Shown here one piece after another: positions 6,337 through 12,770 of a stretch of 12,770 nt of DNA (positions within the stretch are counted from its first letter, which is position 1; every line of letters starts with the position of its first letter). The position numbers were made by a program, and so were the translations under genes. Under the pieces are notes generated by a model, which was given only the letters and a program-made list of their open reading frames with translations, ran no database searches and was not told the DNA's origin. Source of the stretch: Dehalococcoidales bacterium (GTDB taxonomy: Bacteria; Chloroflexota; Dehalococcoidia; Dehalococcoidales; UBA2162); the NCBI GenBank assembly GCA_020343555.1, contig CP070800.1, forward strand, positions 1,574,061-1,586,830, in the 5' to 3' direction.

Positions 6337-7764
6337 TTAGTCCTCCTCCTTCGCGATCCAGGTTTCTCTTATCGGCATTGTTTTCCACCAGTAATGGTGG
6401 ACGCCACCGCCGGCGAGAAGCTTCCTGAATGTCATCTCGAGTTCCATGCCTATCGGGACATCTTCGACAGTGTTTATCTTGTCGGTAAGCTGGAAATTCG
6501 CTCTGCCGCCGCAATGCCAGTCGATATACATGTTAACTGCCGGGCTTTCATAAGGGGGAACGGGCGCTGCGTAATCGCACACGCGGTCGTAGATCACGCC
6601 CCTCTGGTCCGACAATCTGAACGATTCCATCTGGTCTTTTGCCTGACATTTCGTGCAAACACGCTGCGGGGGATACTGAATAGTGCCGCAGACTTTACAT
6701 TTCGAGCCGCGCAGTGCGTATATCTGCTCTACCTCTCTGGCTAGCACCGAGGCAGCCGGTCCGCCACCGCTTTCGGCATCTCTACTCTGGTGATGGAATC
6801 CAAAGTACTGCTGATAGTTGGGGAATATCATTTTCGCAGCCAGATGAGTTTTCATCGCCCTATTAGGTTTATAGCCCGTAATGGCATCGGTAACCTGGAA
6901 TAACATGACATCACATCCGTCACCGTAGGCTATACAGAGGATCTTGTCACCTGGTTTTGCGTCTTCGAGTGCGGAAACAAGCTGCATCGGGGTTGCTGCA
7001 GTACCGGTATTTCCTACTGTTGAGTACAGCGGATCCTGGATCTGCTCCGGGCTTAAGCCAAGACTCTTGGCAACCTGTCCATGCCTTCTCTGGTTGTTCC
7101 CATATAATGCAACCTTGCTTATATCTTTCGGTGACATCTGGTACTTCTTGAAGAACTCTCCTACTACCTGGGGTACTACCTTCATATAACCTTCTTCCTG
7201 GACCCACCTGTCTTCCCATGTGTGAACGAATTTGGCAGTATCACCCCGCCAGAAGTCAAAGAGTTCGTTGGATACCGAGTAGCTAGCTTCGAGTGTAGCG
7301 ATGACTTCGGTATCACCGATAAGAAATGCAGCGGCGCCATCACCGAATATCTGGTCGAGGGCTCCGCCGGGGTCGCCCTGACGGCAGTCTGAGGCAGTCA
7401 TAAGCAGCTGCTTGGCGGAACCTGCTTTCACCGTATCTATTGCCATCCGAAGGACACCCATTCCGGATCTCAGTGTGTCACCACAGTCTGCGGTGAGAAT
7501 GTCCTTTCGGAGATCAACAGCGACTGCAGTAGTCGTTGCCGCCAGTTTTTCTTTGTAGGGAGCGGTTGTTGAAGCAAAATATAAGCCATCAACGGTCTGA
7601 CGGTCTCTGTCACCCAGGCAATCGATAGCAGCGGCGACAGCCATTGTCATGGTGTCTTCGTCATAATATGCTACTGCTTTCTCGTTAGGTGATCGCCAGC
7701 CCTGCGTCCCCTTACCCAACCTTCGTAAGGGCACATACGCTCCATAGGATACAATCCCTACCAT
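6337..7764 (-). CDS. HMG-CoA-synthase-like protein fused to a DUF35 zinc-ribbon/OB-fold domain
   Basis: The protein has 475 residues. The N-terminal half (1-295) follows archaeal HMG-CoA synthase closely (MVGIVSYGAY, NEKAVAYYDEDTMTMAV, GDPGGALDQIFGDGAAAFLI, TVGNTGTAATPMQLVSALED, KPGDKILCIAYGDG). The C-terminal part is DUF35: a zinc ribbon with C356, C359, C370 and C373, then an OB-fold at about 385-465. In archaea these are separate proteins that assemble with a thiolase. Aligned by eye with archaeal synthases, the catalytic Glu, Cys and His correspond to T66, L98 and Y221, so ordinary HMG-CoA synthase chemistry is doubtful. C94 is nearby but out of register. The start at 7764 has AAAGGAGAG upstream; the frame is open to 7911, but that extension lacks homology and spans the promoter. 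The next gene is the partner thiolase. Alternatives are a scaffold subunit or a different acyl-CoA condensation. Confidence 0.85.
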   Translation of the reverse strand: MVGIVSYGAYVPLRRLGKGTQGWRSPNEKAVAYYDEDTMTMAVAAAIDCLGDRDRQTVDGLYFASTTAPYKEKLAATTTAVAVDLRKDILTADCGDTLRSGMGVLRMAIDTVKAGSAKQLLMTASDCRQGDPGGALDQIFGDGAAAFLIGDTEVIATLEASYSVSNELFDFWRGDTAKFVHTWEDRWVQEEGYMKVVPQVVGEFFKKYQMSPKDISKVALYGNNQRRHGQVAKSLGLSPEQIQDPLYSTVGNTGTAATPMQLVSALEDAKPGDKILCIAYGDGCDVMLFQVTDAITGYKPNRAMKTHLAAKMIFPNYQQYFGFHHQSRDAESGGGPAASVLAREVEQIYALRGSKCKVCGTIQYPPQRVCTKCQAKDQMESFRLSDQRGVIYDRVCDYAAPVPPYESPAVNMYIDWHCGGRANFQLTDKINTVEDVPIGMELEMTFRKLLAGGGVHHYWWKTMPIRETWIAKEED

Positions 7765-7794
7765 AAAGCTTCTCTCCTTTCTATTATTGAAATC

Positions 7795-7824
7795 ATTATA
7801 TGTGTATCGGGAAATGCGCGTCAA
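7795..7824 (-). promoter_or_regulatory. promoter of the fusion/thiolase operon
   Basis: On the minus strand, TTGACG (7824-7819) and a perfect TATAAT (7800-7795) are 18 bp apart. Transcription would start near 7788, about 24 nt upstream of the chosen ATG at 7764. This supports that start over the longer open frame. Confidence 0.65.
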
Positions 7825-7840
7825 GTTAACACAGGCTGGC

Positions 7841-7861
7841 CTACGCGCTCTCAAAGCGTAG
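7841..7861. repeat. 6-bp inverted repeat upstream of the fusion operon promoter
   Basis: CTACGC (7841-7846) and GCGTAG (7856-7861) are exact reverse complements 9 bp apart, starting 16 bp upstream of the -35 box of the fusion/thiolase operon. The position would suit an activator site. No regulator is encoded nearby, so the role is a guess. Confidence 0.3.
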
Positions 7862-7874
7862 CGAAAGTATATCG

Positions 7875-7886
7875 TATATGCATATA
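7875..7886. repeat. 12-bp perfect palindrome in the divergent promoter region
   Basis: TATATGCATATA is a perfect palindrome lying midway between the two divergent promoters. AT-rich palindromes are common by chance, so a regulatory role is only possible. Confidence 0.25.
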
Positions 7887-7898
7887 AAGCAGCCAAGA

Positions 7899-7927
7899 TT
7901 GACAAAATCAACTCAAGCGGTTAGATT
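7899..7927 (+). promoter_or_regulatory. promoter of the MscS-family gene
   Basis: A perfect TTGACA (7899-7904) is followed after 17 bp by TAGATT (7922-7927), which matches four of six -10 positions. The start codon lies about 45 nt downstream. An inverted repeat, AGCGGT (7916-7921) and ACCGCT (7938-7943), flanks the -10 box with 16 bp between arms and could be an operator. Confidence 0.55.
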
Positions 7928-7971
7928 ATCCATTAATACCGCTAGGTTATTGTTTTTATTTGGAGAGTATG

Positions 7972-9087
7972 ATGCAACCTGACTTTGTTAAGGATTCGTT
8001 ACTTCTGGAGATAGGCTGGGCAGCTGCAATGTTGGCAATGTCTATTGTACTTGCCTGGATTGTTGTAAAGATAGTACGGTTTTTCCAGCACAGACTTGAA
8101 CACCATAGGCGGAAAACTGATCTCGCTCCGCAACTGGTACAGAGTATTGCCAGACCTCTCCTGTTTTTCATCGTTACGGACGGTCTACTGATGGCTCTGG
8201 GTAGCCTGTCCTGTATGCAACAATGGACAGAAATCCTGGGTCAGATTGGCAAGATAGTATTGATTGCAGGGATCACCTATGCTCTTGCTAACATCCTCGG
8301 TAGTTTGCTGACTTGGTATATGCGCAGTCTACGAGCAAGAAGAAAAGCGCGACTTGATGAGGGCCTAATACGATTTGTTAGGCGAGTACTTATCATTCTT
8401 GTTTTTATGATAGGTGTTCTTATCATTCTGGATTTTCTGGATATCCAAATTTCACCTATCATTGCCGGTCTTGGACTTGGCGGCTTGGCGGTAGCTCTAG
8501 CATTACAGCCTACACTGGCCAATTTTTTTGCCAGTACACAGATAATATCCGATCGAGTAGTGCGAGTAGGTGACTATATTGAACTTGAGAACACAGCTAT
8601 CCGAGGTTATGTTACCGATGTTGGATGGCGGAGTACCCGGATTCGTACTCCGTTCAATAATATGATAATTGTTCCGAATTCACGGTTGGCCGACAGTGTA
8701 ATTACCAATTATTACGGTCCGACCATGGAAATGGGTGTCGTTATTGATTGTGGTGTCAGCTATAATGCCAACCTTCCCAAGGTTGAGAAAATTTCACTTG
8801 AAGTCGCAGGCGAGGTAGTACAGGAGCTTGACGAGGCTGATAAAACCTTTGAACCGTGGTTTGCTTATGAGGAATTCGGCGATTCAAATATTAACTTCTG
8901 GATATGGGTACGAGCGAAAGACAGGATTTCATCTTTCAGGGTCAAGAGTGAGATCATTAAACGCCTGAAAGCACGACTCGATAAAGATGGTATAGTAATT
9001 AATTATCCAGCACGCCTGCTTACGTTCGAGGACTCCGAGGTACCACCATATTTCCTGACAGGTGAAAAGGAGACTGAGGGCAAATAG
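7972..9087 (+). CDS. MscS-family small-conductance mechanosensitive channel
   Basis: This 371-residue membrane channel opens under membrane tension to release solutes during hypo-osmotic shock. Hydrophobic helices lie at about 9-34, 58-78, 90-116 and 135-156. The glycine/alanine-rich pore helix follows (161-188, with AGLGLGGLAVALALQ). The cytoplasmic beta domain is next (DRVVRVGDYIEL, then RIRTPFNNMIIVPNS) and then an alpha/beta C-terminal domain. Five predicted helices place it among MscS homologues with two or more extra N-terminal helices compared with E. coli MscS (286 residues). The GGAG site at 7962-7965 fits the ATG at 7972 best; ATG 7969 and TTG 7960 are alternative starts. It is transcribed alone, divergently from the fusion/thiolase operon, and converges on dinB with no clear terminator in the 56-nt gap. 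Confidence 0.88.
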   Translation: MQPDFVKDSLLLEIGWAAAMLAMSIVLAWIVVKIVRFFQHRLEHHRRKTDLAPQLVQSIARPLLFFIVTDGLLMALGSLSCMQQWTEILGQIGKIVLIAGITYALANILGSLLTWYMRSLRARRKARLDEGLIRFVRRVLIILVFMIGVLIILDFLDIQISPIIAGLGLGGLAVALALQPTLANFFASTQIISDRVVRVGDYIELENTAIRGYVTDVGWRSTRIRTPFNNMIIVPNSRLADSVITNYYGPTMEMGVVIDCGVSYNANLPKVEKISLEVAGEVVQELDEADKTFEPWFAYEEFGDSNINFWIWVRAKDRISSFRVKSEIIKRLKARLDKDGIVINYPARLLTFEDSEVPPYFLTGEKETEGK

Positions 9088-9143
9088 CGTAGCGAACCTG
9101 TCTATACGTTGGTTTCGAGATATTCCGGGGGTATGCAGAAGCG

Positions 9144-10334
9144 TTATTTCCCGTTAACGGTAAATATATCTCTAAGTAACAGAGTCCTGCCTGTCTGGAT
9201 TGCTGAGAACCCGTATCTATCGCGTATTTCGTCAATAGTTTTCGTTAGTCTGGTAACGCGTTGAATCTCATTGTCGAGCATAGACGTTTGACCTCCCGGT
9301 TCCACTATGCCTGAGATACCGATACCGAGAAGTCGTACCGGCTGCTTTTCGTTTTGCATTGCCTTCTCCAGTAGCCTGGTTCCTGTACTGTAGATAGTTT
9401 CATTGCTGTCAAACGGCTGCCGGAGTGTCTGGCTTCGTGTACTGGTGGTAAAGTCGGAGAACCTGATTTTCAAAGTAACACATTTCGCCTGTTTATCACG
9501 TCGTCGTAAGTCTGCTCCGACTTTCTCGCCGAGATAACGAAGGGTTGATTTTAGGAACTCACTATTATTTGTGTCCTCTCGGAAAGTAGTTTCTCGGCTA
9601 ATGGATTTGGCTGTACCCGGGAGTTCTACTCTACGATTGTCGATACCGTTCGCGGAATTATGCATCGTCGTACCGGTTATGCCGAAATGACTAGACAGTG
9701 TTTTTAAAGGCATCGAAGCAAGCTGTCCGATAGTGATTACCCCCAACTCCTTAAGACGTTTTTGAGCCTGTTTACCTACTCCGGGTAGCCGTCCGACTGG
9801 CAAAGGAGCGAGGAAGTCTCGTTCTTCGCCCGGTTTTACTTCAACGAGACCATCGGGTTTTGAGTAATCAGACGCAACTTTCGCGACTATTTTGCACGGA
9901 GCAATACCTATCGATGCACATAGTCCCTGTTCGTTCGCCACCCGTTGCTTTATCGATACTGCCATTTGACGGATGGTACCGTGAAGAGATTCGAATCCTG
10001 TAACGTCAAGATAAGCCTCATCCAATCCCATTGGCTCTACGAAGGGCGAGAAATCGGCAAGGATGGCTATGAATTTTTTCGATGCTTCCCTGTATCTCTG
10101 GAAATTTCCCTCGATAAATAGTGCGTGGGGACAGAGTCGACTGGCCGTTTTCAGGGGCATGGCTGAGTGAAGCCCATAAGCACGGGCTTCATATGATGCA
10201 GCGGATATTACACCTCTCGCATCAGGTCTACCACCGACAACTACAGGCTTGCCTTTCAGTTCCGGTTTCAGAGCCACTTCAACCGAAACAAAAAACGCAT
10301 CAAGGTCGACATGCATTATTGTACGCTGTGCCAT
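9144..10334 (-). CDS. dinB: DNA polymerase IV (DinB, Y-family translesion polymerase)
   Basis: This 396-residue error-prone polymerase copies past damaged template bases. Motifs: HVDLDAFFVSVE (8-19) with metal ligand D10, SYEARAYGLHSAMP (47-60), GLDEAYLDVT (103-112) with D105 and E106, SIGIAPCKIVAKVASDYSKP in the palm, and the helix-hairpin-helix LPGVGKQAQKRLKELG (thumb). The little-finger domain occupies the last 150 residues or so. I see no canonical C-terminal QLxLF-type clamp-binding motif; the end reads TLLLRDIFTVNGK. The start at 10334 gives the family-typical N-terminus but has no Shine-Dalgarno sequence. No GAAC-N4-GTTC box is found in the 61-nt upstream gap, although dinB is SOS-controlled in many bacteria. 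It lies downstream of the SMP-30 gene on the same strand. Confidence 0.92.
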   Translation of the reverse strand: MAQRTIMHVDLDAFFVSVEVALKPELKGKPVVVGGRPDARGVISAASYEARAYGLHSAMPLKTASRLCPHALFIEGNFQRYREASKKFIAILADFSPFVEPMGLDEAYLDVTGFESLHGTIRQMAVSIKQRVANEQGLCASIGIAPCKIVAKVASDYSKPDGLVEVKPGEERDFLAPLPVGRLPGVGKQAQKRLKELGVITIGQLASMPLKTLSSHFGITGTTMHNSANGIDNRRVELPGTAKSISRETTFREDTNNSEFLKSTLRYLGEKVGADLRRRDKQAKCVTLKIRFSDFTTSTRSQTLRQPFDSNETIYSTGTRLLEKAMQNEKQPVRLLGIGISGIVEPGGQTSMLDNEIQRVTRLTKTIDEIRDRYGFSAIQTGRTLLLRDIFTVNGK

Positions 10335-10362
10335 TGTTACGTGAATACGAGGAATTGAGAAG

Positions 10363-10392
10363 AATATATTTTTTCAACTCAGGAGTATTCAA
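10363..10392 (-). promoter_or_regulatory. possible dinB promoter
   Basis: On the minus strand, TTGAAT (10392-10387) and TATATT (10368-10363) are 18 bp apart in the gap between the SMP-30 gene and dinB. The predicted 5' leader would be about 20 nt and lacks a ribosome site. The match is moderate. Confidence 0.35.
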
Positions 10393-10395
10393 TTG

Positions 10396-11304
10396 TTAAG
10401 ACCATGGGAAAGGTTCGACTTTATACGGGGCAATACCTGTAGCCAGGAGTCTTAAACGATATATACTGGTACGGGCGGTCACATAGAGGGTGTTCCAGTC
10501 TTTATCTCCCCAGCAAATGTTAGCCGGTATCTCGGGTAAAACGATCGTACCGAGATGATTTCCCTCAGGGCTCATTATCCAAATCCCGCCGGGCCCGGTA
10601 CAGTAGACATTTCCCTCTTGATCGACTTTCATCCCATCCGGCGCTCCTGGTTCATCTCCCTTCATCTCAATGAATATTCTTTCATTACCGATACTGCCAT
10701 CTTCTTTAACGTCATAAGCCCTGATATGGCTGTTACGGGTATCGTTAACGTACAATACAGACTCATCCGGAGAGAACGCCAGACCGTTCGGAAAAATATA
10801 ATCATCTGCCAGCAGGTGCAGTTCTCCGTCTGGAGTAACACTGAAAAATCCTTTAAAACCTAACTCTTCCGGGGGAGGAGGGTTACCGGAAAGATAAAAT
10901 GGATCGGTGAAATATACGGTACCATCGAGTCTGACCACAACGTCATTCGGGCTGTTCAGTCTCTTTTCGTTGTATCTCTCAGCCAGCACCGTAATACTAC
11001 CGTCCAACTCAGTACGGGTTAACCTTCTTGATGTAGATTCACAGATAATAAGTCGTCCACTTCTGTCAAGGGTCAAGCCGTTGGAATTGCCGCTGGGGCG
11101 GCGAAACGTAGTAACTTCAGGACCGTCACTGAGCAGATTAAGACGTATTATACGATTACGCGGGATATCACTGAAAAGGAGATAATCACCGCACCAGACC
11201 GGGCCTTCCGTGAACCCAAATCCGGAAGCAGCCTGTTCAGCCATTAACCTTTCGGGTATGATTTCTCTAAGTCTTTTGTCGTTTTCTATGTAGTTCAACT
11301 CCAA
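10396..11304 (-). CDS. SMP-30/gluconolactonase/LRE family protein
   Basis: This is a 302-residue six-bladed beta-propeller hydrolase, a metal-dependent lactonase by family, with no signal peptide seen. The expected metal ligands are present: E33 (FTEGPVW), N120 (LNSPNDVV), N173 (FPNGLAFSPD) and D223 (APDGMKVD). Repeated strand motifs (DGTVYFTDP, GNVYCTG, NTLYVTA) mark the blades. The natural lactone is not predictable; gluconolactone is only the family label. The start is TTG at 11304 with a perfect AGGAGG 8 nt upstream, and no ATG fits as well. It lies 84 nt after comEC on the same strand and 61 nt before dinB. I found no convincing promoter in the 84-nt gap, so read-through from comEC is possible. 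Confidence 0.87.
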   Translation of the reverse strand: MELNYIENDKRLREIIPERLMAEQAASGFGFTEGPVWCGDYLLFSDIPRNRIIRLNLLSDGPEVTTFRRPSGNSNGLTLDRSGRLIICESTSRRLTRTELDGSITVLAERYNEKRLNSPNDVVVRLDGTVYFTDPFYLSGNPPPPEELGFKGFFSVTPDGELHLLADDYIFPNGLAFSPDESVLYVNDTRNSHIRAYDVKEDGSIGNERIFIEMKGDEPGAPDGMKVDQEGNVYCTGPGGIWIMSPEGNHLGTIVLPEIPANICWGDKDWNTLYVTARTSIYRLRLLATGIAPYKVEPFPWS

Positions 11305-11388
11305 AACGGGTACCTCCTCATTATGTTAACAGGTAGGATTATTCGCTACCGCATTCGATAATATCATATAAATACGAGGGAATGAATT

Positions 11389-12770
11389 CTATTTCTCTGT
11401 TTTAACCCAGACATCGTCACCATCAGAGATAAACTCTATCGTACCATGAATTCCGGTATTGAAAATAGTGATATCTCCTTTCATTTTCAGTCTTTCCAGG
11501 ACTTCTTCGTCTGGATGACCGTACCTGTTAACCTTTCCTGCCGAGATTATTGCTATTGCCGGGTTTACTACGTTCAGGAACTCATTGGTGGTGGAGGATG
11601 CTGACCCGTGATGGGCTAACTTGAGAACCGTAGTCTCTTTGACTGCGCGACGTGTTACAAGTTCATATTCACCTTCTTTCGTGATATCCCCCGTTAAAAG
11701 GTAATTTATGGTTCCTGACTCGAGATACAACACTACGCTGTTATCATCCATATCAGAATATCGAACATTGTGTGCAGGATTGACTACGTCCAGATATATA
11801 TTCTCGGTCAGGCTGATACGTTGACCTGCTTCTGCCAGGATGGAGGAGATGTTTTTCTCCTTAATCAATGCGAGAAATTCAGCATACAAACCTGAATAAA
11901 CTTCTGTTTCAGGATAGAGTACCTGTTTCACTTCATATCTCTGCAGTACCTCGATAAGACCGGTAACGTGATCAGCATCCGGATGGGTTAATACTACCAG
12001 GTCAATTGTCCTGTCCCAGAATGGCATTTCTCTACCCAGAGCTGTTGTAATAGCTTGTGGACTCGGACCACCATCTACCAGGATCTGCCGACTCCCTTTA
12101 CTAACCAGAATGGCGTCTCCCTGCCCGACATCCAGGAAATATACATGGAGTTTTCCATCCGGCATGGAACAAGCAAAGACCGAGGTGAAAATAGCTAAAG
12201 CCAGTAGGGGGATCAGTATCCATTTCTTAGGAACAAATGAGATAAATCCTGGAGCAGGAACTGCCATTTCAGTATTCACCTTTCTCCTGTAAATGAACCA
12301 AAGAAAAAGTATGAGAACAGCATAATAGATAGTAACAGGTAAGATTCCGATAGATTGGTTTTCTATCGCAGGAATAAAGGCGAAGACTTTTACTATAAGT
12401 AGTATATAAGAGGTAAAAATCCATCCTATCCAGGCAAGAACTTGTGCGACAGGAAGAAAGATGAGCCCTGATACACAACTCAGGAATCCGATGATTATAA
12501 CGCCGGGTAATGCTGGTAAGGTGAAAAAGGTCGCTAAGGGAGCAACGGGTGAGATAATCCCGAAATAATAAGCGACCAAAGGCCAGACGGCTGCAATAGC
12601 GCTGAAACTGACACTGAAACTATCCGCAATAGCTGTTGTGATCCCGGAAACTATGCCTGTTTCTCTAAATCTGGAAATAATCGTCCTTCTAGATATTGAC
12701 TGTAACAAAGGTAAAATGAATACCAGACCGGTCATTGCTGCGAAACTTAGTTGAAAAGAAGGATCCCATA
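11389..12770 (-). CDS. comEC: ComEC/Rec2-family DNA uptake channel, C-terminal part (cut by the window edge)
   Basis: This is the C-terminal 460 residues of a ComEC/Rec2 protein, the membrane channel that carries single-stranded DNA into the cell during transformation. The frame is open to the right edge, and the codons before the first internal ATG (12735) read WDPSFQLSFAA, a known ComEC motif, so the true start lies outside. Membrane helices of the competence domain fill about the first 200 residues. A metallo-beta-lactamase-like domain follows, with DVGQGDA, THPDADH, LTGD, AHHGS and YGHP (numbered from the internal Met: 202-208, 250-256, 347-350, 374-378, 405-408). The ligands look intact, so the nuclease-like domain is probably active. 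No other competence genes are in the window. Confidence 0.9.
   Translation of the reverse strand, partial: WDPSFQLSFAAMTGLVFILPLLQSISRRTIISRFRETGIVSGITTAIADSFSVSFSAIAAVWPLVAYYFGIISPVAPLATFFTLPALPGVIIIGFLSCVSGLIFLPVAQVLAWIGWIFTSYILLIVKVFAFIPAIENQSIGILPVTIYYAVLILFLWFIYRRKVNTEMAVPAPGFISFVPKKWILIPLLALAIFTSVFACSMPDGKLHVYFLDVGQGDAILVSKGSRQILVDGGPSPQAITTALGREMPFWDRTIDLVVLTHPDADHVTGLIEVLQRYEVKQVLYPETEVYSGLYAEFLALIKEKNISSILAEAGQRISLTENIYLDVVNPAHNVRYSDMDDNSVVLYLESGTINYLLTGDITKEGEYELVTRRAVKETTVLKLAHHGSASSTTNEFLNVVNPAIAIISAGKVNRYGHPDEEVLERLKMKGDITIFNTGIHGTIEFISDGDDVWVKTEK

Noticed and set aside
6244..6744. 166-residue open frame on the plus strand across the thiolase/fusion junction
   Set aside because: It is the antisense of two strongly supported genes, matches no family, and lacks a ribosome site.
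6337..7764. Evidence for a bacterial mevalonate pathway
   Set aside because: No other mevalonate gene is in the window and the synthase-like protein appears to lack the catalytic residues.
7765..7911. 49-residue N-terminal extension of the synthase/DUF35 fusion
   Set aside because: It has no similarity to the family, spans the TTGACG/TATAAT promoter, and the internal ATG at 7764 has a good ribosome site and the typical N-terminus MVGIVSYGAY.
7855..9096. 11-bp direct repeats AGCGTAGCGAA at 7855-7865 and 9086-9096 flanking the MscS gene, like a target-site duplication
   Set aside because: Repeats of this length are expected many times by chance in 12.8 kb. There is no transposase, no terminal inverted repeat, and one copy overlaps the end of the coding sequence.
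1..12770. CRISPR arrays, tRNA or rRNA genes, defence systems
   Set aside because: No regularly spaced repeats, no cloverleaf-like segment and no defence-protein signature were recognised on either strand.

Overview
The window looks like chromosomal sequence from an anaerobic bacterium. My best guess is a member of the Chloroflexota (Dehalococcoidia-like). This rests on the gene mix (a thiolase beside an HMG-CoA-synthase-like/DUF35 fusion, LexA, DinB, PlsY, a small zinc-ribbon protein ahead of a serine recombinase), the moderate GC content and strong Shine-Dalgarno sites. No rRNA, tRNA, CRISPR array or IS element was found, so the taxonomic placement is inference only.

Left region (1-2711, + strand). 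An AT-rich leader carries a perfect TTGACA-17-TATAAT promoter overlapped by an 8-bp inverted repeat. It drives a 51-residue zinc-ribbon protein and then a large serine recombinase. The recombinase reading frame is broken once, by an in-frame TAA in its coiled-coil region, and otherwise runs on to 2018. The end of the recombinase contains the promoter of lexA, and a GAAC-N4-GTTC SOS box lies between that promoter and lexA, so LexA probably represses itself. A class II aldolase follows (2801-3367).

Middle region (3374-7764, - strand). Read in the direction of transcription, it starts with an HMG-CoA-synthase-like protein fused to a DUF35 (zinc ribbon plus OB-fold) domain. A thiolase follows after one nucleotide, and then a hairpin terminator. 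A second unit has its own promoter and encodes a branched-chain aminotransferase and PlsY, 3 nt apart. The fusion/thiolase pair resembles the archaeal thiolase-DUF35-HMG-CoA-synthase complex. By eye, however, the three catalytic positions of HMG-CoA synthase (Glu, Cys, His) are Thr, Leu and Tyr here. The synthase half may therefore be a non-catalytic partner, or may catalyse something else. The thiolase keeps its catalytic residues and carries a nine-glycine run encoded by three perfect 9-bp repeats.

Right region (7765-12770). A 205-bp divergent promoter region separates the fusion operon from an MscS-family channel gene (+ strand). Then come three - strand genes: DNA polymerase IV (dinB), an SMP-30/gluconolactonase-family protein that starts at TTG, and the C-terminal part of a ComEC/Rec2 protein that runs off the right edge of the window. 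dinB has no visible SOS box or Shine-Dalgarno site, although lexA is in the same window.

No complete undescribed system is visible. The most unusual items are the catalytically altered synthase-DUF35 fusion with its thiolase, and the decaying recombinase module joined to the SOS-controlled lexA promoter.
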